DNA of 64,000 nucleotides from NCBI GenBank assembly GCA_016081115.2, contig CM071925.1:12132441-12196440 (forward strand). The letters are read 5' to 3'. The stretch comes from Rehmannia glutinosa. Lineage: Eukaryota; Streptophyta; Magnoliopsida; Lamiales; Orobanchaceae. Below the pieces are notes generated by a model. It saw only the letters and a list, made by a program, of their open reading frames with translations, had not been told where the DNA came from and ran no database searches. Below, one piece after another: positions 10,067 to 20,916 of this stretch (position 1 is the first letter of the stretch; every line of letters starts with the position of its first letter). The position numbers and the translations under genes are program-made.

Positions 10067-13000
10067 ATGGCATCTACTTACGATTTTGTCAAGATGGGAA
10101 AGCAAATCCACACGGGGTCTACTGTGGATTTCGAAGGTCTAATCAAACAAGGGTCAGACGAAACCCTTGTGAAGAAAATAGCAGAGAAGTTGGAAAAATC
10201 TGGACTGAAACCTTTTCTCACGATGGAGTTTCAGATGACCTACGTGGAAGAGGTCGCGCAGTTCTATGTGAACGTTGAAGTTCACGACGAGGGCATCAAG
10301 TCCTCTGTTCACGGGAAGGAAGTCAAAATCACTGCGAAGGATTTGGCAGAGCATTGCTTGCTACCGGCTGAAGGAGTGCCGGAGATCTACGAAGCGGATG
10401 TAAATCTGGTTGTTGTATGGAAGGAAGTAGCCAAACCTCGTCTTTGCAAAGGTTGTCTATACAAATTGTTAAGAATTTCTTGAAGGAGGATTACCACAAG
10501 CTGTTAGACATTGTTGCCAAATGCATAGATATCAAGTTTGGAAGCTTTAATCAGCTGTCCAAAACCAAGTTGATCGTGATGGCTGCGATCATGGAGGAGA
10601 AGAAGGTGAACCGGTCTGAGTTTGTATACAACAGACTCTGCTAGAATATTGAGAATAAATCCTTCAAGGAGGATGGTTCGTTTGGAGGATCTTTGGGATA
10701 TTGCCTGGTGATTGGCCGGATGATGGAAGTGAAGGGAGTCCCTCTTCGACATGGAAAGGTGTTCCATGTAAACAAGAAAATGTTTTGATCGAACTTTTCC
10801 GGAGCACAGAAGAGAGTGTTCGCTAAGAGGGCTGATACGAGTGAGGGAGAATCAGCTGGCCCTGAAGAAACAGCTGTCTCCTCCTCTCCCCGTAAAGAAG
10901 AAGTCGCCCCCCGCAGTTGCAAAGAAGACTGTTGCCCCTGCCGCAAAGAAAAAGAAATCCACAGTGGAGAAGGAATCCCAAATGCCTTCTCCAGTTATTA
11001 AGAAAAGGAGGACTGATAAGCCGAGAAGGCCAGCTCCTCAGAAAAAGACAATTGCACCGGCCCCCGCCGCCCAAGACTCGGAGGAAACTACATCCGAACC
11101 AGAAATTCCTCTGGTAAGGACCAAAAGGAGAAGACTCTTCAAGCGGTCAGAGCTTGAGAAAACAGCTGAGTCTGCCACTCTGCTGGAATAGTTCGCGGAA
11201 ACAGCTGGAGAAGTAGAGTCTCTAGAGATTATTGATGCAACTGCCAAGTCTGCTGAAGCCGATCAGCAGAGACAAGTCAAGACCCACAGTTTGTGGACAG
11301 ATACAATGAAGAACAAGGAGGAAGCGGTGAGATAGCGAGACTCTCCTCGCCGACATGATTATATCCCACTTGTCCCTGATGCTGCTGAAGGAGTTGAGCA
11401 GCAGAGTATGTTGCCTTCTATTCCTGAAAAGAAAGGGCAACAGGGAGATGGTGATAAAAAAAGATGATGATGTGATGATCCTATCCCCACCATATCCAGA
11501 CATCCAAAATCGTCTGCGAGAATGGAGGAAGTGGAAGCTCGAGCGATCCAGGAAACAGATTCCAAAGACCGAGTTTATTGAAGAAGAAAGAAGAAGAACT
11601 ATTGAATTTTTCGGATTGACCACTGTGGTCCAAGCACTGGATGAAGAAAACTGCACAGATATTTTGCAGATCTTCAAAGAAAATGAGAAGCAGAGACTGG
11701 CAGAGGAAGGTGAAGCTCATGAGAAGGCCAGCATTTGTCCCCTTACTGGAACCACTGATCATACACATCCTCATCTTGACATCCTCTCAGAGAGTGATGA
11801 GGATCTGGACCACGCCTTCTTTATTCTGAGAAGAATCGAAATGCAGCAAGCCATGCGGGAATCTAGGGTCCTACATGAGCAACGGTTAATGGAAGGACCA
11901 GGAGAATCTTCCAAATCACAGCTGGAGATTGATCCTATGGGAGTGGTGCAGCGAATTGCAACCGTTGTTGTTGCCACCACTTCCCCTACTCACTCTAATG
12001 AAGGCATTAAGGGAACTGGCGATAAAACTGGGAACTTGGGGACCCCAGTCGAGCCAACCCCTAATGAAGGTGTCTTACAACCTTCCCCAACGGCTGAATA
12101 CTCAAAGGGAACAGCCGGGAGTCTGGAGACGAGTGACCCCAATCCAAGTAACTCAGTTGGTGTGCCGGCTGAGGGGAAAACTCTCTCCACTACAGTTAGG
12201 TCGGAGAATGCTGTAGCTGACTCCATAATGAATCTCGGAGGCGAAGTGGAAATGGAAACACAAACAGATACACAACAAGTTGTCACTGTAGAGGCTCAGA
12301 CAGTTGAGATTGTCTCAGTTGAAGTGCCAACTGCTTTGAAGGCCAATGACGCCGCCAAGAAGCGAGAGGCACTGAGGGATCCGCCCGGGAGTTCACACTC
12401 TGGGCGATGAAAGTGCAATCCATGGAGTTGAGACTCCAGTGGATGCCACCTTTGAAGACCCTAAGGCAGTTGAGTCTGTCTAAGGGATTGTCCAATGCCT
12501 CACTGCAGTTGAGATTGCAGGAGATAGTGAAGGCCAATGGGAGGTTGAGACTTCCCGAGGTAAAGAGACGGAAGCACAGAACATCCCTCCTACCGACTTA
12601 GCTGAGGACGTAACATTTCAAGATGAAGCTGAGTCATCCCCCATTCCAAATCCAACTGACTCAGCTGAGGACGTTCTTCCCAGTACGAGTAAGCCAGAAT
12701 TCAAGGTTGCTCGTCAAAAGTTCAATTTCGATGATGAGCCACCTCTCCAAATCTCATCATCTTCCGATGACGCCACTAATACGGCCGAGGACCAGACAAC
12801 TCAACAAGAAGCACCAGCCGAGATCGACGAAGCTGTTGAGACAGCTGAGGCTCAGCCAGCTGGGTCTATACCACAACAGACCCTCCCAAATTGAATCACA
12901 ATCAGCCAATCGCGAGCTCCCAAAGTCGAGCGAGAATCCACGCAACCGGGCACATCACGGGCACGAGTTACCATTGAATATATTCCCATTGTCCATGGTG

Positions 13001-13300
13001 ATCCATTCGAAGAATCGTTCCCTTTCTCTCTAGAGCTACCTGATCTTTTTGAAGAATCAGCTACAGATCGACAATGTTTCCATAAACCTGATCCCATCAT
13101 TCCAACAGACACCATCATCCCAGCAGATTTCGACTTTGATGATGCTTGGCCGCCAGCTGAGACAGAGGTGACAGCTGAGGTTCGAGAAGTTTTCAAGGTC
13201 ATATTTGCGGAGATAGAGAAGATGGAAAGGCACCAGGCCTCACTAGACATGAGACTGGATAACCGAGACACCAATCTTACTGCCGATCTTTGAGGAATAA
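10067..13300 (+). pseudogene. Sirevirus extra 3' ORF (so-called env-like region)
   Basis: A new reading frame starts at ATG 10067 (MASTYDFVKMGKQ) in good sequence context and reads, with frame changes near 10420, 10640 and 10840, to at least 12410, then in another frame to about 13270. The first 200 residues look globular. About 10840-11190 encodes a Lys/Pro/Ala-rich basic linker (KKKSPPAVAKK). The rest (11355-12410, 351 residues open) is Glu/Ser/Thr-rich and probably disordered. No signal peptide or clear transmembrane segment is seen, so an envelope function is not supported. Placement after RNase H and before the PPT matches the third ORF region of Sireviruses. Confidence 0.65.
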
Positions 13301-13682
13301 TTGTCAGGATCTGGGAATGGTGGCAACAACAGCAGACAATGCGCGTGGAGAAAGTTTGCTACTTCCGAACATTGTTCAATAAAATGCTAGTCCGGAGCTA
13401 CCGATAATGTTGACATGAAAGGGAGGATGCGCAGAAAATATTGCTGAATGCATACCTCCCATACCACGAAATGGAACTGCTGCGTGAATTTCATCGCAAA
13501 GAGCTGCGTGAATTGACCTCTCTCTCGGCCGAATCAAGCGGTGGCGATTGAATCGAAAGCCACTCGCTCGAATTCCGTGCAAAGATACTCCCACAGATTC
13601 AAAACATAACTCGCCTATCGATCGCTTGGACTTCATGATTCTTTGGCATGTTTCTAGGGTTCCTCTCTCCTTTGATGATGTC

Positions 13683-13696
13683 AAAAAGGGGGAAGA
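13683..13696 (+). promoter_or_regulatory. Sirevirus polypurine tract
   Basis: AAAAAGGGGGAAGA in the context GATGATGTC-PPT matches the conserved PPT of plant Sireviruses, which primes plus-strand DNA. The 3' LTR does not follow it here. Confidence 0.75.
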
Positions 13697-14627
13697 GGAA
13701 TACCTAAAAAAGCGTTAAAGGAGATGAAGCCGAGAAGAATGACACATTTGTGAAGGAGAAGACAGCTGAAGAACAGAAAAGAGAAAAGAAGGGAAAATAT
13801 GTTGAGGGGGAAGGTTTGAATGATATGACATTGATGATTGCTAAAAACCCTCAACAAGGATTTGTCGCTCACGATATCATCGGCAAACTCCCGATGACTC
13901 GCCACTCCAACACCCTGCGCAGCACCCATGGCCGAAAAGCGAAAAATAGTAAGCAGGGATGAATGAGGTGGAAGGAAAGATGGATGCCCGAGTGATAGAT
14001 ATACTGAAACAATATGGAGGTATTCCGACAGGAAGAGACTCGATGCCATTTCGAGACGTCGGAATCAAGCCATGACCATGGCCCAAGCCTGGGGACTTGT
14101 ATTGGGAAAAGGCCTCAAGCTATGTGAAGAAAGGCGACAGCAAAGGACTCGGGCGATCGCTCACGATCACTCACGGTCACTTAGTGGGAAGAAGAAGGCC
14201 CCAAAGACAATACACACCCGAGAGGAAGAGGAAGAAGCGAGTGGAGGAAGAGGTTTGGACCTAGACCTCTACCCAAAAATATAGAATACATAGATCCAGG
14301 GGAAGAAAGGAGGGATCTATTCACTGGTTTGTGAAGTAGCCAACCCGCAAGTGGCCAAGAACAATGTTGAGTATGTAAAGAGAATCGAGGAAGAGAATAA
14401 AAGACAAACTCATTTTGTGGGAAGAAAGACAAGAAAGAAAAAGAAGAGATGAAGCCGGGGAGAAAAGCATATGAGAAAAAAAAAGCGATTGAAGAAAGAA
14501 GAAGAGAAAAAGGTCGAAGAAGAAGAGAGTCAGCGATGAGGAAACAAGGGAAGCGTGAAAGGAGATGAAGTGTTGTTGTCCACCCATTCATGTAATTTAC
14601 TTTTGTAAATACATAAGTATGTAAGTC
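13697..14627 (+). other. Purine-rich, unassigned region between PPT and repeat copy 2
   Basis: This stretch is rich in GAA/AAG codons and contains fragments of coding-like sequence (for example 14072-14284, Lys/Arg/Glu-rich). I do not recognise a family. It may be extra 3' internal sequence of the Sirevirus or a separate insertion. Base 14628 is the junction with the second copy of the long repeat. Confidence 0.4.
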
Positions 14628-14852
14628 TTCGGCAAAGGATTCTGACCAAAAGTCGATCGGAGAAAACCCAGCGACGAAGAAGACAAGTTACAGAAGTACC
14701 CAAAGTTTCGGGGACCACCAAAAAAGTTGATTCCCCGACAAAGTTATAGAAGGCATGGGACTCAAGGACAACCCACTCAGCAAAGAGACAAAAGATGGGC
14801 CAGATCTAGTAATTGGCATCCAACTAATCAAGATGTTGATAGTTCAAGCAAA

Positions 14853-15055
14853 TGACGTAAGCAATGACGTCATAAGATTCCATCTAACTAAAAGACGGAA
14901 AAAGAAAAGTCATCAGGCTTTGGGGCCTTATCAGATTACCTTGGATACCAGACAAGGAGGATCCCAAGCCATGTGAAGATAGGAAAGAATCCACAACTTT
15001 CAGCAAGTGGATGTGAGAATCCAAGAAATAGAGGCATCACTTACCTCTATATAAA
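14853..15055 (+). promoter_or_regulatory. as-1-like activator and TATA box, copy 2
   Basis: Here both TGACG half-sites of the as-1-like element are intact (14853-14873), and a CTCTATATAAAC TATA box lies at 15045-15056. Copy 1 has lost the first half-site. This promoter sits upstream of the disrupted hAT relic on the opposite strand. Confidence 0.55.
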
Positions 15056-15282
15056 CAAGAGTTTTCAGAAGGCTAAAGGCATCGAACATCTCCCTTAGTC
15101 TTCTAAACAATAAATTTCCTTTGTAAAATTAGTGGAGTGTTTAGAATTTCCAGAGTGTTTTCTGTTTTTAGTTTTTAGTTTTATGTACAAGAGTGTGATA
15201 GCCTTTGTGAGTGGCTAAACAAGTTTTCTCCTCCCAAAAGGAGATTACTAATGTAATAAGTTTTTCTTTAAGTTCTTAATAA

Positions 15283-15288
15283 AATAAA
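15283..15288 (+). terminator. Polyadenylation signal of pararetrovirus-like unit, copy 2
   Basis: AATAAA in the same position relative to the TATA box as in copy 1. Confidence 0.4.
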
Positions 15289-16099
15289 GGCTTTCGTTCA
15301 ACATGTGTTCATAGTGTACTATTGATCTATCCCTTTGAAGAATTACTTATACGCCTGGAGTAGGAAACGAACCAAGGCTGTGCTGAGTAGTTACTTAAGG
15401 AGTTGGATAACTTGCAGATCATCTTCCCTAAGGTTGAGGTTGACCGGTGAGGAGCTGTTTGTCAAACGATCCGGGGCGATAATTTTTCCGGTGGTGGTGT
15501 TGCGAGCCATCTCACCTGGTGCTGTTTCGGTCAAAGAAGGTATGAATTTTAAGGGATTTATTAATTTAATGGAAGCATATTGGGCCTGATATGGTCGTAA
15601 TGGACTATTTTCATTTTCAGTCTAAAGACCCAATTTGTATTCGGATAATTACTTGAAATGAGATCTTGATAGAAGTATGTTTTGTTGAGTTTATAGGCTG
15701 GAAACTTGACATGGTCCATTTAAAACCTCTGAATAGAGACTGGATCTAAGTAGGTGTAACAATGCCACGAACAAAACAAGTTACAGAAAAATAAGGGTTC
15801 TTATTTCTCGAAAAATCCGAAAAACAAATTGATTATGGAGTAAAATTTTTATGTTTATTGAATAATGCAATAAATTTATTATTATGTAGTAATTTCCCAC
15901 AAATTGGAGTTTAGAGGGATAACTAGAACTATTGATATTAAAGAATAAAATCCTAGGGGTAAAATTGTCCATAGTGTGCAAAGTGTAATTATTTTCATAG
16001 TTCAGGATGCAAATTGTTACGAATCAAAGTCTAGGTTGTGAAGTGTAAAAAGGGGTAAAGTTGGGGTGGTTAAAAATAATTATCTCATCAGATTAACTA

Positions 16100-16782
16100 T
16101 ATGAGCACAACACATTACATGCATGTAATCATTATTCAAAATAACATCTTTCCACTTGCATTTTTTTTTCAAATGATTGATTGCTCTATCATTAGAGCTA
16201 GCATTATCCACTGTAATTGTGAAGACTCTTTCAATACCTCAGTTCAAGCATTATTTTATTTGTTTCGCTATTGTCTCTCCTTTATGGTTCTCAACAATGC
16301 AAAAGTTTATGATTCTTTTTTCCAACTTCCAATCATCAGATATCCAATGTACAGTAAGACACATATAGTTTAAATTCTGCAATGAAGTCCATGTATCAGT
16401 TGCGAGGCATATTCTTTAGGCTTTCAAAACTTTTTTCAATTTTTTTTCTCTTCAAGAAAAATCATCATAAAATCTCTAGCAACAGTATGCCTAGATAGTA
16501 CTTCAAATCTTGGTTCCATTTTTTGACAAAAAACTTTTAACCCTTGCCCTTCCATAACTCGAAAAGGGAATCCATTAGTGACTATCATTTGAGCAAGACG
16601 CTTTCTCATTTCTTCAACATTTAGTGGTTTTCCCTTAACGATAGAATTTCTAATCACATTTTTAAAATCATGCATAGTCTTTTGTGACTTATCCAATTTG
16701 TATAGGTACTTTTTGCATGAAGACTCTAAATGTGCCCACATACTTGTAGTCCCATTCAATTTTGGATGAGCAGCATAACTTG
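16100..16782 (-). pseudogene. hAT transposase fragment, copy 2 (C-terminal of the LTR insertion)
   Basis: The same segment as 1640-2345: the second half of the BED finger and the following hAT domain, on the minus strand. It continues, after a virtual removal of the LTR at 16783-18361, the N-terminal part at 18362-18674. Joined this way the cysteines and histidine are spaced as in a BED finger (CKYC, 18 residues, HLESSC). Farther into the gene (16436 down to 16100) there are stops and frameshifts. Confidence 0.82.
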
Positions 16783-18361
16783 TGTTGGGAAACTTATTTT
16801 TAGATTTTGATGAATCCCATGTAAAACTTAGACTAGAAAGTTGGCACCCAATCTTCTTTGTAATTTGCATTGTAATAGATAAAAATTTTTCGAGCCGAGT
16901 TAAGTCGGACTATGCCTAAATATGCAAGAAGACAACCGGAGACTAGAATGAAGACTCCGTTGTGAGGCGGTGAGTATGGCAAGGAAAGAAGACAAGAACT
17001 CGATCGAGAAGTATCGGTGAGATGATGCATTGTGAGAAGTGTCAATCAAGTCAACCCAAGATAGCCAAGTCTTAAGTTGAAGTGACGAGATGAGTCATCC
17101 ATTGATTGGAAGTCGACTCAAGTCATCCGGGAAGTTAAAGAAGCTATGATCAAGTCAAGACAATCGAAAAGGATCCGTTACGAGAAGTCAAGAAAGTTAC
17201 TTAAACAAGCAATATTTCCATCTTGCCTTTCTTAAAGTGCTCGATCCCGAAGCGTGCAAAAGGAATAAACCAATGGGAAGCACTGCACCTGTGTCAGAAC
17301 TCTGAAAAGCTGAAGGTTCATTCAATACGAGGAAATATCAATTTCAAGGACTGCAACAAGACAAGCCAACGACCACAAGTGTCTTTTGAAAATTAACATA
17401 TCTCTTCAACGGGCAGATTTTCAAAAGAACACTATAAAAGGCTGAGGAATCAATTTTAAAAAAAAAGACACAGAGATTACCTTGACTACGAACATTCAAG
17501 CTATCAATTGAGCTGTAACCTACAAAATATTCTCAAATCATTCAAGCTTAATCCTCAGACCAAAAACTTCGAAGGAAATCAATCCAACACCTACCTGTGA
17601 AGGAAAGACGACCTCAATCAGTTGAAGAGGAAATATTTGAAGAATCAAAGGGGTCTACATTCTACAGTGGATTGTAGAAAGGTTCAAGTTCGAACCAATC
17701 TCAAATTATTGGAGGGCTTCGTGATCAAATCCAAGAAGCTTGAGCAAGTGAGCTGTAGTAGCAAGGTAGCGCCTGTGAAGAAGTCGAGTCGACGAGAAGC
17801 GGTTTGTGTGACCAAGGCATCTCAGCATCGAGTTCCAAAGGATCAATTCGGTTGTGTGATCAAGACTTGCATATGGTGATAACCACTTTGTACTCGATCA
17901 ATACTTAGTGGATTCCTCCAGGAGTTGGAGAAGAGAGGATTAGAAGAATTACTCCATCTTCGAACCTCTATAAAATTTATTGTGTCATTTACATTTCAGC
18001 ACTTCAATTCTGCATATTATTTTACATCGCTAATAAATTTGCTATCCAATTGATATTTAACAAAGTGCTAAAATCAAGTGTCAAAACAAACTTAAACCAA
18101 ATTCAAGGGTGTTAAGTCTTCCACTGAAAACATATCACAGTTGAGTTAAGCCTTAGACTAAGCAGCTGAGTTATTCTATCAACAGCTCAGTCGAGTCTGT
18201 TGAGTGGCTAACTCTGCTGGTTAACTAACTTAGATGTCCATCAAGGACTTAGCTGTGAAGTATTAACTCTGAACTATTTTAAAAGGATTAAATCGAAAAA
18301 TTGGTAAGGTTTATTCAACCCCCCCTTCTAAACCTTACTCTCACACCCCTTGGGACCTACA
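16783..18361 (+). mobile_element. Sirevirus LTR, solo-like or 3' LTR
   Basis: TGTTGGG...CCTACA, about 1.58 kb, the partner of 2346-3893. It is preceded not by a PPT but by hAT sequence, and is followed by ACTTA and hAT sequence. Its surroundings are therefore those of a solo LTR. Compared with the 5' LTR it contains a 29-base insertion near 17652-17680 (GTCTACATTCTACAGTGG...). Confidence 0.85.
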
Positions 18362-18674
18362 ACTTATACCACAATATTTACATGCCGCTCTAGGTGGATC
18401 ACTATCTTCCAATCTAGTAAAGTGACCCCATATTTTGAAAAGAGTTTTTGGACCTTCATTCTTGATTACATCAACTGCTTTGACTTTTTTTCCTTTTCAT
18501 GGGAGGTTTTTGAGGTGGCTTTTCATTTACTTCATGTGTGAAATTCATTTTATTTGGATTCTTCAGTTGAGATACATCACCTAATTCATTGTTGTGAGCT
18601 TATTCTTGTATTGTATTTGGAGTTCTCAGTTTTGTCCCAATTTCCATAGTATCAGTTTTTTCAGAACCTGTCAT
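18362..18674 (-). pseudogene. hAT transposase N-terminus with first half of BED finger
   Basis: From ATG at 18674 the minus strand reads through a Lys/Pro-rich N-terminus (KPPQKPPMKRKK) into WGHFTRLEDSD and CKYCGIS, the first half of a BED zinc finger, ending at the LTR junction. One stop lies about 30 codons in and a frameshift follows the Lys-rich segment. BED fingers bind the element ends. The second half of the finger is at 16782 and below. Confidence 0.82.
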
Positions 18675-19666
18675 CTGTTCGAATACAAATGGAAAATGAA
18701 ACAATATAAAATAGTATACCATTAGAATTGCTAGTTGTTTTTAAATAATTTATGAGTCATTTTCAAGCATAGTACACATTCGAAATTTCAGATTATGCAT
18801 CTTAATGACAAGTTGTCAACTTAATAGTTAATAATTAATATGTATAATTCACCGAAAAAAAGTGTATAAGAAAAATAAAATTTTTGATTCACTAAGTTGG
18901 GCCTGCATATTTGTCCTCTTTATTTATCTATAGAAGTATATGTGTTGTGTGCAGTTTTTCTTCCAAACAAAAATCCATGACAATTAGAGGGAATTTGTTT
19001 AAGTTTTTTTATTATGAACAAGATTTTCATACTAAGAAATGAGAGTTTTGGCCGTTGAAACAGAAAGCACACAATAGATACAAAACTATTCAAGTATTTT
19101 AACTACAAATTAGAACAAAAAATTCATACCATTTCTGTTTTTGGATTGGAGACAAACAAAACTCCGATCCGCCCCACGAAATATCTCCAAACTTCAAACG
19201 ACCAATTCATAAATACCGATAAAAAAATTTCTTACAATCCACCATAATATGTAGAAGATCTCTTCAATCAACAACTAAGAGTCTAAGATAGAGAGAGATT
19301 TTTAATTCTAGTGGAAAGCTAGAGACTTAGAGAGTGAAAAAGAAATTAATCGTTTTGTGAAAGGAAGACATTTTATCTTCTCGTGAAGAATATGGGGTGA
19401 CGCTGACCTACGGGGATATAATTCTAGTGGTCCTGTTTGGATTACAAGTATTAGAGGGTGAATTTACAAAGATACTCCAGGTAATAAAAATTGAATAAAG
19501 ACTCTAACGGCGGTGCGGTTTTATAGTCAAACTGCAACAACACTTTTTTGCGGTTTGATGTATCGAAAAATAAAATAGCGGTTTATTCGATAAATAAGTA
19601 TTAATGGTGCGGTGCAATTTGGTGCGGTCGGTTTGGCCGGTTTTTAAATTTTTTTGATCAGCCCTA
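18675..19666 (-). mobile_element. hAT 5' non-coding end with terminal repeat
   Basis: About 1 kb without coding sequence separates the hAT start from a terminal region rich in GGTGCGGT / GCGGTTT words. It ends CAGCCCTA at 19659-19666, which reads TAGGGCTG from the element side, in the style of hAT ends with subterminal repeats of ACCGCACC. The opposite end of the hAT was not found and may be lost at the pararetrovirus-like junction. Confidence 0.6.
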
Positions 19667-19669
19667 GGT

Positions 19670-19850
19670 GATAATGTTCAAGATGTTGGGAGTAGTTCTA
19701 GGCAGTATAACTTGGGAGGTGATTATATTCTAGATGTTGGGGCTAGTTCTAGGCAGTATAATTTCGGAGATGAAGTTGAACATGATGTTGGGGGTAGTTT
19801 TATGCAACTTAATTTGGGAGAGCATAATGTTCATGATGATAATGTGGATA
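19670..19850 (+). repeat. 51-bp imperfect tandem repeats in MULE coding sequence
   Basis: Three and a half units of 51 bases, each encoding a 17-residue block built around QDVGSSSRQYNLGG. They precede the conserved MULE transposase domain and look like a variable N-terminal region. Confidence 0.7.
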
Positions 19851-20916
19851 TTAAAAGATAGTCAAATCATTTAGGTGATAGCTACTTGAACCAAGAACAT
19901 GTTGATTCAGAACCATCATCTGACAAAGAAAATATATATAATAATGACGATGATAACGATAGCGTAGGAATTTCCGATTTTGATGAAATGTATATTAAAC
20001 AAGACCGAGAGAACACATCACAACAGGATGAAGTGTCAATTCCTCCCACATCGCACGTGTCAATAGATGGGCCGTATTGTCTTTGTCTTATCTTCTATTT
20101 TTAAGAGACTCTTGTAACTTCTTTGGAAATTTCGGTCAGACGCTCATATTACGATCCAGAGAAAGGTGTGCTTGAAAAAGGAATGGTGTTTAAGGATAAG
20201 AAAAAACTACAAGTGTGTGTGAAAGATTATTTTATGCGATTTCCAGAATGAGAGTACCGCGTTGTAGAGAGAAATACAAAGTTGTGGAAAATGGAATGTC
20301 GTCATAGTACATTTGACATGGCATGTTATTAGAGTCTTCGAATAATATTGAAATGGAAAATTGGATTATGGAAGATTACAAGATATGGTTGTGACCACAC
20401 ATATCTTATGAATGAGATTTCCATTGATCATCACAATTCGTGTAAAAGTATGATTGCACGTTTGTTGGTGGGTAGCGTTCAATGTGATTCAGGGTATGTT
20501 GTCGAACATGCACATCAATAGGTAAAGGAAAAATATGGATGAGAAATATCATATCACAAGGCATGACATGGCTTGAAACATGCAAGGGAGAATGTTTATG
20601 GCACTTGGGACAGTTAAGTTAGAATGTTGCCAAAGTATATAGGTTCTTTACAGAAATGGATTGATTGGAATGTTGTTGAGTAGGTTCATAGAGAGGTAGA
20701 TATGGGCGCAGTATCAAAACACTATTTTATATGTTTTGGGCATTCAAACCAAGTGTCAACGGGTTCAAATATTGTCGAAAAATCATCAGTGTGGATGGAA
20801 CTCTTCTATATTGCAAATACAAACACAAGTTATTGATTGTCGTGGGTTTAGATACTAACAATATGGTGTTTCCCCTTGCTTTTGCCATAGTTGATAAATT
20901 AAATATATGGTTCTTG
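19670..20916 (+). pseudogene. MuDR-type MULE transposase, truncated by CACTA insertion
   Basis: After the repeats comes an acidic N-terminal segment (19886-20104) and then words of plant MuDR transposases: GMVFKDKKKLQVCVKDY, EYRVVERNTKLWK, LWKITRYGCDHTYLMNEISIDH, SVRMLPKYIGSLQKW, and CRKIISVDGTLLYCKYKHKLL with the first catalytic aspartate (near 20795). It carries several stops and frameshifts. The reading frame ends abruptly at 20916, where a CACTA terminus begins; the remaining catalytic half was not found in the window. Confidence 0.8.

Larger units (their letters stand above)
3894..13696 (+). mobile_element. Sirevirus internal region (gag-pol plus 3' extra ORF)
   Basis: The internal part runs from the PBS to a Sirevirus-type PPT (AAAAAGGGGGAAGA at 13683-13696). 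Order is gag, basic linker, protease, integrase, reverse transcriptase, RNase H, then about 4 kb of extra coding sequence. Integrase before RT defines Ty1/copia; the long region after RNase H and the PPT word define the Sirevirus genus. No LTR follows the PPT directly: about 0.9 kb of unassigned purine-rich sequence and then the second repeat copy follow. All major domains are present but frames are broken many times, often at CAG/CTG sites. Confidence 0.85.
14628..18361. repeat. Long direct repeat, copy 2
   Basis: It has the same order as 213-3893: pararetrovirus-like promoter and leader, hAT fragment, Sirevirus LTR. Unlike copy 1, its LTR is followed directly by the remaining hAT N-terminus, so copy 2 has the structure expected of the target gene carrying a solo LTR. 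It has an extra 18 or so bases near 15762 relative to copy 1. Confidence 0.9.

Noticed and set aside
10067..13300. An envelope glycoprotein in the Sirevirus
   Set aside because: No signal peptide, transmembrane segment or glycosylated ectodomain pattern; kept as an extra ORF of unknown function.
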